Positions 27,032 through 35,589 of a stretch of 64,000 nucleotides of DNA are shown here, piece after piece (positions within the stretch are counted from its first letter, which is position 1; the number at the start of each line of letters is the position of its first letter). Under the pieces are notes generated by a model. The model had not been told where the DNA came from. It made no database searches and saw nothing but the letters and a program-made list of their open reading frames with translations. Source of the stretch: Bombilactobacillus bombi (lineage in GTDB: Bacteria > Bacillota > Bacilli > Lactobacillales > Lactobacillaceae); NCBI RefSeq assembly GCF_964340835.1, contig NZ_OZ204251.1; one strand, written 5' to 3'. Position numbers and translations under genes: made by a program.

Positions 27032-27068
27032 AAGAATCAAATCTATCATCAGGATTTGATTCTTTTTT
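27032..27068 (+). terminator. Terminator after the histidine phosphatase gene
   Basis: AAGAATCAAATC (27032-27043) with GATTTGATTCTT (27053-27064), then six or more T. Confidence 0.88.
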
Positions 27069-27083
27069 GTTTTCTAATAATTA

Positions 27084-27116
27084 TTGACATACAATATTAT
27101 ACGGTATATAGTATTG
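27084..27116 (+). promoter_or_regulatory. Promoter of the DUF1700/PadR/ABC operon with palindromic operator candidate
   Basis: TTGACA (27084-27089), 17-bp spacer, TATAGT (27107-27112). An imperfect palindrome CAATA-T-TATAC-G-GTATA-TAG-TATTG at 27092-27116 covers the spacer and the -10 box. It is well placed to be an operator, plausibly for the PadR protein encoded by the third gene downstream. Confidence 0.6.
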
Positions 27117-27147
27117 GCGAAGATAATTTAGTTGTTGGAGGAGTAAG

Positions 27148-27792
27148 ATGAATCAAGAAATTGAAGCTTATATCAACGAGCTTTCTGCTAATTTACAAGG
27201 ATTGCCTGAAGATGAGCGCCAAGAAACAGAAGAGTTTTATCGTGAATACTTACTTGATGGTAAGCTATATTCGCGCTCATCTATTGAGCAAAAGTTGGGA
27301 ACATCCCAACAATTAGCCCGGAAAATTTTGGCCGATTATTCTTTGAATTTAGATGAGCCACCTACACATCCAATTAATCATCAACGTTCGCAATCAGATT
27401 TACGAGCAGTGTGGTGGATTATTTTAGGTATATTGGAAATGCCAGTAGGTATACCCATATTAAGTGCCTTGTTAGGAATTATTGTAGCTACTATTAGTGT
27501 TATTTGTGCTTTAATTATTGGTTTTTGGGGATTAATTTTTGCTTTAGCTGGTATTGGTCTGACAATTGTGGTCAAGGCAATACCGTTACTATGGACACAA
27601 TGGCAAGTTGGCTTATTTTATACCGGATGTGGTTTAGTCGCTTTAGCACTAGTAGCTTTAATAGTTCCGATGTTAATTCACTTAATTCGAATAGTTATAG
27701 ATGCTAGTTTTCAGTTAATTCGTAGATTGGGACATAAAGTCTTTAAAAATCAATATTATCAAACTGCTAATAAGGAGAAGCATCAACAATGA
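27148..27792 (+). CDS. DUF1700/HAAS-domain membrane protein (copy A)
   Basis: A 214-aa protein with a cytoplasmic N-terminal helical DUF1700/HAAS domain (about 1-70; LPEDERQETEEFYREYLLDG and an SSIEQKLGTSQQLARKIL helix) followed by three to four membrane helices (about 90-190). Such proteins are typically encoded next to PadR regulators and are thought to transmit membrane signals. It is the first gene behind the promoter at 27084 and overlaps the DUF4097 gene by four bases (ATGA). A paralogue (copy B) lies at 29116. Confidence 0.82.
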   Translation: MNQEIEAYINELSANLQGLPEDERQETEEFYREYLLDGKLYSRSSIEQKLGTSQQLARKILADYSLNLDEPPTHPINHQRSQSDLRAVWWIILGILEMPVGIPILSALLGIIVATISVICALIIGFWGLIFALAGIGLTIVVKAIPLLWTQWQVGLFYTGCGLVALALVALIVPMLIHLIRIVIDASFQLIRRLGHKVFKNQYYQTANKEKHQQ

Positions 27793-28745
27793 AAAAATAT
27801 TATGTAACAGTATTAACAGTTTTAACTATTGGAGTTTTGATGATTTTGGTAGGTTGGATGAATGGCGGCAGTCAAATGAAAACTTGGGATTGGGATTTTT
27901 TGGGAGCCATCGAGTCTAGCAAATCTCAAAAAGGTCAGCATTACCATCTACAAGGACGTTTTAATAAAATTAATATTGATGTGGATGACGCTGATGTTAA
28001 GATTCAAACCGGTGCAAAATTTAGTGCAGAAATTATTACTGCTGATAAAGAAACCACGTTGCAGTCCCACATTCAAAATCAAACTTTAAATATTGCTCAA
28101 TCAAAATCACACAAAAAACTTTTGACGAATTTCAATTTGGGCTGGGCCAAAACTAACCAACCACAAATTAACATTACTGTCCCTAATAAATCAGCACTTA
28201 ACCAAATTGTGTTTGATAGTACTGATACACATGTGCAATTAAAAGATTTAATAATAGATACAATTGCTTTAGATAATGAAGATACCACATTAACAATGGC
28301 AAACGTGACAGTGAAGCAGAAGATGGTAGCAAATGACGGAGATGTCAAAGGACAAATCAATAATTGCCGATTCAATCATTTAAAGGTAGATTGTGGAGAT
28401 ACAAATTTAAAAATCAATAAATCACATATCAATAGTTTTATTAGTGATACAGATGATGCCAAATTTTATATTGATAATTCGGTAATTGCTAATTGGAATT
28501 TAGATAGTGAAGATTTAGATATGCTATTAACTAATAGCACGCTACAACATAATAATTCGATTGATGCCGAAGATGTCAATCTGAAAATAAGAAATATTAA
28601 CCGTGATTTGAGTTATCATCTTAGCGGTGATGATCCTGATATTCATTACTATAACCAACATAGTGATGGTACTTTTGTAAAAAATAATAGTAAGAAAAAT
28701 CGTTTGGCAGTAAATGGTGAAGACCTTGATGTATCAATTAAGTAG
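27789..28745 (+). CDS. DUF4097-family beta-strand repeat protein (copy A)
   Basis: A 318-aa protein with an N-terminal membrane anchor (about 4-24) and an extracellular repetitive beta-helix-like domain of the DUF4097 family, with many short alternations such as LDNEDTTLTMANV, VDCGDTNLKINKS and DSEDLDMLLTNS. These proteins are usually linked to DUF1700/PadR genes in Firmicutes. Start overlaps the DUF1700 stop, indicating coupling. A diverged paralogue is at 32292. Ligand unknown; a role in sensing at the envelope is inferred. Confidence 0.8.
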   Translation: MKKYYVTVLTVLTIGVLMILVGWMNGGSQMKTWDWDFLGAIESSKSQKGQHYHLQGRFNKINIDVDDADVKIQTGAKFSAEIITADKETTLQSHIQNQTLNIAQSKSHKKLLTNFNLGWAKTNQPQINITVPNKSALNQIVFDSTDTHVQLKDLIIDTIALDNEDTTLTMANVTVKQKMVANDGDVKGQINNCRFNHLKVDCGDTNLKINKSHINSFISDTDDAKFYIDNSVIANWNLDSEDLDMLLTNSTLQHNNSIDAEDVNLKIRNINRDLSYHLSGDDPDIHYYNQHSDGTFVKNNSKKNRLAVNGEDLDVSIK

Positions 28746-28802
28746 AAGGTGGAATTAATGAATTTAATTATGCAATTACCCTTTTTAAAGGAGACGAACT
28801 AA

Positions 28803-29123
28803 ATGGCAATTCAGATTTCTTCTGAGATATTAGAGGGGGTTGTTTTATCAGCGCTGAAACATGACGATTTGTATGGCTATGCCTTAACACAGCAAGTGCA
28901 ATCAGTGTTTGATATTTCAGAATCAACTATTTACCCTGTTTTGCGTCGTTTGAAAAAGAATAAATATTTGACTACTTATGATCAACCTTACCAAGGACGC
29001 AATCGTCGCTACTATCAATTAACGGATTTGGGCCGTCAACGGTTAAATACTATTGTTAATGAATGGCATGATTTCTATCAAAAAGTCAATCAGGCCTTGG
29101 AGGATGATAATAAAGATGACTAA
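28803..29123 (+). CDS. PadR-family transcriptional regulator
   Basis: A 106-aa PadR winged-helix regulator. The family N-terminus ILEGVVLSALKHDDLYGYAL, the recognition region SESTIYPVLRRLKKNKYL and the wing GRNRRYYQLTDLGRQRL are all clear. It belongs to the short PadR-s2 type without a long C-terminal dimerisation domain. AAGGAG precedes the ATG. It overlaps the second DUF1700 gene by eight bases. Likely represses its own operon through the palindrome at 27092 (inference). Confidence 0.9.
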   Translation: MAIQISSEILEGVVLSALKHDDLYGYALTQQVQSVFDISESTIYPVLRRLKKNKYLTTYDQPYQGRNRRYYQLTDLGRQRLNTIVNEWHDFYQKVNQALEDDNKDD

Positions 29124-29736
29124 AGAGATTGAAAAATATATTACAGAATTAGATGCCCATTTATCACGATTACCGGCCGAAGAACGTAGGGAAGTTGAAG
29201 AATTTTATCGAGAATTTTTATTAGATGCTAAATTGCATAATCGCTTTGACATTGAACAAGAGTTAGGAACCCCCAAACAACTAGCCCACAAAATTATGGC
29301 TAATTATTCTCTAAATCCTACAGAAGAGGCAGTTACTGATAATAATTCTCATGTTAAATCTAGACAAGATGTGCGTGCTATTTGGTGGATTATTCTAGGC
29401 ATGTGTGCAGTGCCCTTAGGCATACCATTATTATTTATTTTGCTAGGAATTATCTTATTTTTATTTGTTATCAGTGTAGTAGCAGTGAGCCTTTTTGTAG
29501 CCTTTTTTGTAGCCGCTTGTTCAATAATTTATAAAGCGCTACCGCTTATTTCTACTGCTAATTGGGCAGTTGGATGGTTTTATACCGGAGCAGGAATTAT
29601 CTTATTAACTATTTTATTTATGATATTACCGCTTGTTTTGAGAGTGGGACGCTGGTTAATTGCTTTAGGAGCCCAAGCAGCACGGTGGTTAGGTAGAAAA
29701 GTTTTCAAAAATCATGAATACCATAAAAAAATATAA
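29116..29736 (+). CDS. DUF1700/HAAS-domain membrane protein (copy B)
   Basis: A 206-aa paralogue of the protein at 27148, sharing the N-terminal motif (LPAEERREVEEFYREFLLDA, then IEQELGTPKQLAHKIM) and the membrane-helix pattern. The ATG at 29116 overlaps the PadR stop; GGAGG lies at 29099-29103, and a longer upstream reading is inside the PadR gene and is rejected. The PadR-DUF1700 pair is the common arrangement for this family, so copy B may be the one that works directly with PadR and copy A a duplicate. Confidence 0.82.
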   Translation: MTKEIEKYITELDAHLSRLPAEERREVEEFYREFLLDAKLHNRFDIEQELGTPKQLAHKIMANYSLNPTEEAVTDNNSHVKSRQDVRAIWWIILGMCAVPLGIPLLFILLGIILFLFVISVVAVSLFVAFFVAACSIIYKALPLISTANWAVGWFYTGAGIILLTILFMILPLVLRVGRWLIALGAQAARWLGRKVFKNHEYHKKI

Positions 29737-29775
29737 AGGTGAACAAATATTACGAGTAAAGAAGGAGCATATTAG

Positions 29776-29797
29776 ATTAGTCGAAAACTAATTTTTT
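29776..29797 (+). terminator. Possible internal attenuator ahead of the ABC genes
   Basis: ATTAGT (29776-29781), loop CGAAA, ACTAAT (29787-29792) followed by a T run to 29797. A weak hairpin that might lower read-through from the regulator genes into the ABC-transporter genes. Confidence 0.4.
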
Positions 29798-29852
29798 GAG
29801 ACGTTGAAGTTATGCTGCAATAGTCTAAATTAGAGAAAGGAGCAACCACAAG

Positions 29853-30761
29853 ATGTTACAGGTGAAAAATATTGCTGTTTTTATTGGACATAAAAAGATT
29901 ATTGATGACCTTTCTTTTCAAGTACAACCTGGTGATATTGTGGGTTTAGTGGGGCCTAATGGTGCTGGAAAAACGACCATTATGAAAACAATTCTTGGTT
30001 TAACTAATTTTCAAGGACAAATTATATTTGCTAATCAAAAGATAACTGAAAATAATCATACAGCCTTAGCTCAAGTAGGAGCATTGATTGAACATCCAGC
30101 AATTTATCCTTTTTTAACAGGACTGCAAAATTTAGAATTGTATAGTCACAGCCATGAAGACTTGTTGCAGGTAATTTCAAGATTGCAAATGGAGCATTAT
30201 ATTAGTAAAAAATCTAAAAATTATTCCTTAGGAATGAAGCAAAAACTGGGGATTGCAATTGCTTTATTAAATCACCCACAATTAGTAATTTTAGATGAGC
30301 CGCTAAATGGCTTGGATATTGAAGCAACCATTGGTATTCGAAAAATTATTCAACAATATGCTGAACAAGGGACAGCATTTTTGATTTCTAGTCATGTTCT
30401 AAGTGAATTACAAAAAATCATGACGAGATTGATTTTAATTAATGATGGACAAATTATTATAGATCAGGCACTCACAGAAATTAGAAATCTGAATCAATGT
30501 CAATATAAGTTACTGACTACAAATCTGGATAAGACAGTTGACATATTAAGCAAACATCATTTACCAGTTCAAAAAAATGAAAATTACTTATTGATTAATC
30601 ATACTGATATTTTTAAAGTGCAGGATTTGTTGTATGTTCATAATTTACGATTGTTAGAATTGGAACCTCAAGAGACTAATTTTGAAAAAATAATTGTAAA
30701 TTTGTTAGAACAACAGCGGAGGCAGACACATGATAACTACCATAAAACAGGAACTTTTTAA
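29853..30761 (+). CDS. ABC transporter ATP-binding protein, BcrA/lantibiotic-protection type
   Basis: A 302-aa ABC ATPase. Walker A GPNGAGKTT, signature YSLGMKQKLG, Walker B LVILDEPLNGLD and the H-loop SSHVLSEL are intact; the C-terminal extension of about 80 residues is typical of BcrA/NukF-like exporters. GAAAGGAG precedes the ATG. It overlaps the next permease gene by 32 bases. With the two small permeases it resembles lantibiotic-immunity transporters (FEG type), which remove peptides from the membrane; no lantibiotic synthesis genes are seen. Confidence 0.88.
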   Translation: MLQVKNIAVFIGHKKIIDDLSFQVQPGDIVGLVGPNGAGKTTIMKTILGLTNFQGQIIFANQKITENNHTALAQVGALIEHPAIYPFLTGLQNLELYSHSHEDLLQVISRLQMEHYISKKSKNYSLGMKQKLGIAIALLNHPQLVILDEPLNGLDIEATIGIRKIIQQYAEQGTAFLISSHVLSELQKIMTRLILINDGQIIIDQALTEIRNLNQCQYKLLTTNLDKTVDILSKHHLPVQKNENYLLINHTDIFKVQDLLYVHNLRLLELEPQETNFEKIIVNLLEQQRRQTHDNYHKTGTF

Positions 30762-31488
30762 ATTCTGGCATCAGCGGATACCTTTATATGGGGTTATGGC
30801 TTTGTTATTACTGATGTTGGAAGCAACATTTAGTAGGCCGATTACTCCTAGGATAATTGCTCAAGGTTTTGGATTAGGACAATGGACATTATTAATCATA
30901 ATTACACTGAGTTCGACCTTTTTATCAATGGAATATAAAAACAATACTATTTGTACAATGTTCTATAAAAGTTCCAGTAAATCTTATATTTATTTGTCTA
31001 AATATTTTATAGTGATAGGTTATGGTGTTTTTCTCTTATTAATGGGTTTAGCTTTAACAACATTCTTAAAAATAACAATTGTTGGCGATAAGTATAGCTG
31101 GAATATGATTTATCAAAATCATCATAGTTTATTGACTACGCTGCTACTCAATTTAATCGGTAATGGACTTTATTTATTTTTTATGGTTTCCCTTTGTTTT
31201 ATGCTAATTTCTATAGTTAAAATCAATGTTGCAGTGATTGGATTAGGTATGGCAATTGGATTTATTGGTAATAGTTTATCAGGCATAATAATGACAGCTT
31301 TTCCTAATATGAGTTTTATTTGGAAATGGAATCCCCTAAATATGATTAATATTATTAACCAATTGCCTAAACCCAATAATATTGCAATTTCTCAATTAAG
31401 TAATTTACAAATAATTATAGGAGTAATCTTTGATACATTAATTTTTTTAGGACTGGGTTATTGGTTATTTAAAAAAAGAAGAGTCTAA
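30730..31488 (+). CDS. ABC-2-type permease (first copy)
   Basis: A 252-aa permease with six predicted membrane helices, in the size range of NukE/NukG-like immunity permeases. It opens with ITTIKQELFKFWHQRIPLYG, the usual cytoplasmic helix before the first membrane segment. GGAGG lies inside the upstream ATPase gene. The C-terminal segment FIWKWNPLNMINII is matched by IMKWNPLNMTNLT in the next permease, so the two are tandem duplicates. They probably form a heterodimer. Confidence 0.85.
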   Translation: MITTIKQELFKFWHQRIPLYGVMALLLLMLEATFSRPITPRIIAQGFGLGQWTLLIIITLSSTFLSMEYKNNTICTMFYKSSSKSYIYLSKYFIVIGYGVFLLLMGLALTTFLKITIVGDKYSWNMIYQNHHSLLTTLLLNLIGNGLYLFFMVSLCFMLISIVKINVAVIGLGMAIGFIGNSLSGIIMTAFPNMSFIWKWNPLNMINIINQLPKPNNIAISQLSNLQIIIGVIFDTLIFLGLGYWLFKKRRV

Positions 31489-31512
31489 TCTTTATTCAAA
31501 GGATGGATCGCG

Positions 31513-32280
31513 ATGAGATATAGTTTGCAACAGGAATTTTATAAATTAGTTCATCGTAAAATTACTTGGATTATACCGTTGCTATTATTAGGACTGATGA
31601 TCTTAACGGGTCTAATAATGCCCAGTTCTGAAGCCCGTTTAGAAGCTATGGCTACTTATAATTCGGATCAGTGGCTTACTTTATTGCTGATAATAATTGC
31701 TTCTACAATTTTTTCAATGGAATTTCAGAATAATGCTATTTTAACTATTCTTTATAAAGCTTCTAATAAGGCATATGTTTTTATTTCCAAGTTAATAGTA
31801 ATAGAGAGTTATAACCTTGGACTACATTTATTAGCGCTTAGTTTTACTGTTTTGCTAAAATCGGTTGGTTTTGGTGGAAAAATAAATTGGTTAGCAATTT
31901 ATCAATATCAACAACCATTATGGTTGAATATGTTCCATACGACAATACTTGATTTATTATCTTCTACCTTATGTATTAGTTTAATTTTGTTAATGTCTTG
32001 TTTAATTAATAATAATGCGATTGTTATTGCTTTAAATTTAGGGATTATCTTTATGGGGAGTGGCTTTTCAGCAGACATCTTAAATCACAGTGGACAACTT
32101 ATTACGATTATGAAGTGGAATCCATTGAATATGACGAATTTAACCACTCAATATTATAACTACGCTATGTATCATCAAACTACACATTTACTAAATTCGC
32201 AATTGCTAACAGGCACAATACTATATACAATAACTTTCTTTCTATTAGGTTATCTAGTTTTTCGTAAAAAGCACTTTTGA
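31513..32280 (+). CDS. ABC-2-type permease (second copy)
   Basis: A 255-aa permease, paralogue of the preceding gene, with six predicted membrane helices and N-terminal YSLQQEFYKLVHRKITW. A GGATGG/GCG region precedes the ATG at 31513, a modest ribosome site. The stop (32278-32280) lies 11 bases before the DUF4097 gene. The pair with one shared ATPase matches ABC exporters for antimicrobial peptides. Confidence 0.85.
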   Translation: MRYSLQQEFYKLVHRKITWIIPLLLLGLMILTGLIMPSSEARLEAMATYNSDQWLTLLLIIIASTIFSMEFQNNAILTILYKASNKAYVFISKLIVIESYNLGLHLLALSFTVLLKSVGFGGKINWLAIYQYQQPLWLNMFHTTILDLLSSTLCISLILLMSCLINNNAIVIALNLGIIFMGSGFSADILNHSGQLITIMKWNPLNMTNLTTQYYNYAMYHQTTHLLNSQLLTGTILYTITFFLLGYLVFRKKHF

Positions 32281-32291
32281 AGGAGAAAAGG

Positions 32292-33188
32292 ATGAAGAAA
32301 TATTATTTTATAACTATTACTGTTTTTTTTATGGGAATTATTATGTTGATAGTGGGCTACGAAAATCAAGGCTTTCAAACTGTTAGCAGTAATAGTCAAA
32401 GTGGACCTTTTGTGGTTTTAAAAGACAATCAAATTCAAAAAATGCACACATATACCACTAAACAAAAATTTAATAGTGCTGAGATCTCTATTAATAAAGC
32501 AGATGTAGTCATCCAATTAGGCAAACAATACAATGTCAAATTAAGATCGAATCAAAAAATGCATCTGGAAGTTAAAAACCAGCATCTAAGAATTGTACCG
32601 ACTCATGTTAAGAAGAGGCCTTCATTTATTCATTTTAATAAAAAGAATCAACATTCTCACACTAGAAGTCAATTAGTCATTACGCTTCCCAATGCACAAG
32701 CATTGCAGAATTTAAAATTAGATACTTATGGTCCAATTAAAATTACCGATTTAATTTTGAAAAATGTTAACTTAGATAATTATGAAGCACAAACTCAATT
32801 CAAAAATGTTCAAATAACTAATCAGTTGAATATCAATGATTCCGATGGTGAGTATCAATTTGATAATTGTAATTTGGCAAATTCTCATTGGGAGGTAGAT
32901 GATTGCCATTTGCTTATTAATAAATCTCAACTGCATAATTTTAAGATAAATGCTGATAATTTAACTGCTAGAATTAATGAATCTCAGATAGAAGGTAATA
33001 ACAATATTCAAAGTAATGGGTTATATCTTCAGCTGCAGAAGCTCAATTCTAATTTAAATTTTAAGATAAGAGGTAACATCCCAACTTATTATCATAATAA
33101 AAAATATAATAAAGAATTTAATCATGATCAGGTAGCACCTAATTCTTTAGACATCATCGGGGATGAAGGTTATGTCAAAATTAAATAG
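32292..33188 (+). CDS. DUF4097-family beta-strand repeat protein (copy B)
   Basis: A 298-aa protein with N-terminal membrane anchor (about 4-24, KKYYFITITVFFMGIIMLIV) and a repetitive beta domain. It is a diverged paralogue of the protein at 27789: the anchors and the strand periodicity (LDTYGPIKITDLIL, VNLDNYEAQTQFKNV) correspond, while the loop residues differ. AAGGAG at 32280-32285 fixes the ATG at 32292 rather than the earlier in-frame codon. Confidence 0.78.
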   Translation: MKKYYFITITVFFMGIIMLIVGYENQGFQTVSSNSQSGPFVVLKDNQIQKMHTYTTKQKFNSAEISINKADVVIQLGKQYNVKLRSNQKMHLEVKNQHLRIVPTHVKKRPSFIHFNKKNQHSHTRSQLVITLPNAQALQNLKLDTYGPIKITDLILKNVNLDNYEAQTQFKNVQITNQLNINDSDGEYQFDNCNLANSHWEVDDCHLLINKSQLHNFKINADNLTARINESQIEGNNNIQSNGLYLQLQKLNSNLNFKIRGNIPTYYHNKKYNKEFNHDQVAPNSLDIIGDEGYVKIK

Positions 33189-33222
33189 AAGTTAATGCTG
33201 AGATTAACAATAAGGAGAAAAA

Positions 33223-33939
33223 ATGCACACAAAAGCAGTTGTTGTAAATAAAATTCACCAAGCATTTGCTTTAGGCAACAAAACTATTCCAATTTTAAAA
33301 GGTATTTCTTTATCAGCTCAATCACAGGAATTTCTTAGTATTGTTGGTCCTTCAGGCAGTGGGAAATCCACTTTGTTAAATTGTATGTCTGGATTAACTC
33401 AACCTACAGCAGGGCAAGTACTAATTAATAATGTTAATCCTTACCAACTATCACCATCTAAGCTCGCACAAATGCGGCGCCAAGAAATTGGCTTTATTTT
33501 TCAATCTTACAATTTGGTTCCTGCTTTACCGGTTTTTGAAAATATAGTCTTACCTTTACGCTTATCTGGAGAAAAAATTCAGCGAAAAACAGTTCAGAAT
33601 TTATTAGAAAAGATGAAATTCGCAGCTAATTTGAATAGTTTTGTAACTAATTTATCCGGTGGTGAAAAACAAAAAGTAGCTATTGCTAGAGTATTATTAA
33701 CACATTCTAAAATCATTTTTGCTGATGAACCTACAGGGGCTGTCGATTCTATTTCAAAAGAAATAATCTTCACGCTACTACGCAAATTAGCTGATGATGG
33801 TGCTTGTGTTGTAATGGTAACACATGATATTGAGTTAGCTATGAGAACTGATCGGACTATCATTTTAAAAGATGGTCTCATTCAAGAAAATCTGATCAAA
33901 CCAACAGCGTCACAATTGCTAACAACAATGGAAGAATGA
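33223..33939 (+). CDS. ABC transporter ATP-binding protein, LolD/MacB/BceA type
   Basis: A 238-aa ABC ATPase. Walker A GPSGSGKST, Q-loop FQSYNLVPAL, signature LSGGEKQKVAIARV, Walker B IIFADEPTGAVD and H-loop VTHDIELA are intact. Its length and motifs match ATPases that pair with FtsX-type permeases and drive mechanotransmission rather than classic transport (MacB, LolD, BceA). AAGGAG precedes the ATG. The FtsX permease follows after ten bases. Confidence 0.9.
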   Translation: MHTKAVVVNKIHQAFALGNKTIPILKGISLSAQSQEFLSIVGPSGSGKSTLLNCMSGLTQPTAGQVLINNVNPYQLSPSKLAQMRRQEIGFIFQSYNLVPALPVFENIVLPLRLSGEKIQRKTVQNLLEKMKFAANLNSFVTNLSGGEKQKVAIARVLLTHSKIIFADEPTGAVDSISKEIIFTLLRKLADDGACVVMVTHDIELAMRTDRTIILKDGLIQENLIKPTASQLLTTMEE

Positions 33940-33949
33940 AGGTGAACTG

Positions 33950-35341
33950 ATGTTAGACTTAATTTGGTGGCAATTTAAGTATTCGTGGAAAAAGTGGTTA
34001 GGGACACTATTTGTTTTTATAATAGCGGGATTATTTTTAGGGTTTACTTCTATTGGCAGTTTTTCAACAATCCAAGCTCATTTAAATTATGGGAATTTTA
34101 ATCCAGTACAATTATTTATGATGCCAACAATTTTTGGTTTAATTACTTTAATCTTAATTATTAATGGAATGACACGTTTATTAATTAATAGTTTTCAAAA
34201 AGAATATTCCCTTTGGTCTATTCTTGGTGCTAATCCTAATCAGTTGTCCAAGCTGATAAGCTCACAAATGGCTATTATTAGTCTTGTAGGTGGCATAATT
34301 GGTTATTGTCTATCTTATCCACTGGTAAATAGATTATATGCGTGGGTTAGAACATCACCGGGAATGCAGCAATTTCCACAAGTTCCATTTCATTTTTCAT
34401 GGAGATCATTATTGATAACTTTGTTAAGTATTGGCATAATTAGCTGGGTAATAAGTTTTTTTGATGCGCATAAAATTTTTATTTCTAAAGCTAGTCATTT
34501 TCATCATTGGTACAAATTAACCAAATGGGGAATGACACCCTTATCATGGTTAGGTAGTTTAATTAGCATAGGTGGATTAGTATTTATCTATAATTTATTT
34601 TTTATGGATACAACTCAATTGCGGAATCTTCTAGGAGCTTACAACCAATCTTTGGTTAGTTTATATACGCCCTTATTTTTAGGAACAATTTTTATTGTTA
34701 TTATCGCTTTTAGTTTAGCTGCTCCAATTATTCTACCCTTGATAGTAAGATTAATTGGTCAAATAATCTTACCTCATCGTCTAAAGACTTTTAGTACTGC
34801 TTATTGGAATGTCTTTGTTAGAAAAGATTTTTTGAAGTCGGTAGTAATGCCGTTGTTTATTCTAGCAACACTATGTTCTTTTTTTGCCTATTTGGCCATA
34901 GATTTGGCTAATATTGCTTCAAAACGTAGTTTTGCTGGCTTGTTGGGAACACTAACGATGTTTTTAGGAACACCATTTTTAATAATTTTTGCGAATGCAA
35001 TTTCTATCACGATTATTTCTAGTCCTCAACGCAATTATAATGTTCAACAATTGCAAATATTAGGGTTTTCTATGAAAGATTTGTTAACTGAAAAATATTG
35101 GGAAGCGCTTATATATGCACTGGTAATTTTTATTAGTGGTTCAATGAATAATGCATTCTTATTTGGTGCTATTATTAGAGCGGCTCACAATACCGGGGTT
35201 GTAGTTAAAGATAATTGGCTATCAATATTTATTTTTCCTATTATCTGTGGTTTTCTGGCTTTTTTATTTGTCATAATAATTGATACATTGCATATTTATC
35301 GAACCAATAGGCAAAAAGTATCTAATACATCTATTAAATAA
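33950..35341 (+). CDS. FtsX-like ABC permease
   Basis: A 463-aa permease with an FtsX-type layout: one N-terminal membrane helix, an extended region, then groups of helices, about eight predicted in all. The motif SLWSILGANPNQLSKLISSQ resembles the coupling helix of FtsX-type permeases, repeated near 375 as LQILGFSMKDLLTEKYWEA. It is smaller than BceB (about 650 aa) and lacks the large extracellular sensor domain. No histidine kinase is nearby. It is the last gene of the block; no obvious terminator until 35556. Confidence 0.82.
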   Translation: MLDLIWWQFKYSWKKWLGTLFVFIIAGLFLGFTSIGSFSTIQAHLNYGNFNPVQLFMMPTIFGLITLILIINGMTRLLINSFQKEYSLWSILGANPNQLSKLISSQMAIISLVGGIIGYCLSYPLVNRLYAWVRTSPGMQQFPQVPFHFSWRSLLITLLSIGIISWVISFFDAHKIFISKASHFHHWYKLTKWGMTPLSWLGSLISIGGLVFIYNLFFMDTTQLRNLLGAYNQSLVSLYTPLFLGTIFIVIIAFSLAAPIILPLIVRLIGQIILPHRLKTFSTAYWNVFVRKDFLKSVVMPLFILATLCSFFAYLAIDLANIASKRSFAGLLGTLTMFLGTPFLIIFANAISITIISSPQRNYNVQQLQILGFSMKDLLTEKYWEALIYALVIFISGSMNNAFLFGAIIRAAHNTGVVVKDNWLSIFIFPIICGFLAFLFVIIIDTLHIYRTNRQKVSNTSIK

Positions 35342-35404
35342 TTGATAATAGACTTTAAAGTTCTTTAAAATTGTTCTTTTTAATTATGAGTTACTTAAGT
35401 TATA

Positions 35405-35515
35405 TTATTCTATTTTCAAACAATCATGGCCAATGTGACAAAACAGCGCCTCAGCTTGTTCAACTTTGGGTAAAGTGATTACAAGAAACTTGTTGAAAGA
35501 TAAACATAGTATCAT
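35405..35515 (-). CDS. Candidate small protein, 36 aa
   Basis: A 111-base reading frame in the gap between the FtsX gene and clpE: hydrophobic start (MILCLSFNKFLVITL), then KVEQAEALFCHIGHDCLKIE. GAGG lies 11 bases before the ATG at 35515. The composition looks coding-like, but the nearby TATAAT (35530s) almost overlaps the ribosome site, which speaks against this promoter. I do not recognise it. Confidence is low. Confidence 0.3.
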   Translation of the reverse strand: MILCLSFNKFLVITLPKVEQAEALFCHIGHDCLKIE

Positions 35516-35555
35516 TCCTATTTTTGCCTCATTATAGCAATTATTGTATGTATAC

Positions 35556-35589
35556 AAAAAGCTGAAACCAGTAGGTTTCAGCTTTTTTT
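35556..35589 (-). terminator. Terminator after clpE
   Basis: AAAAAGCTGAAACC (35556-35569) pairs with GGTTTCAGCTTTTT (35574/5-35588); runs of A/T on both sides allow bidirectional use, also closing the FtsX operon. Confidence 0.85.

Noticed and set aside
29853..35341. Lantibiotic biosynthesis cluster
   Set aside because: Immunity-type ABC genes are present, but no LanB, LanC, LanM, precursor peptide or protease was found.
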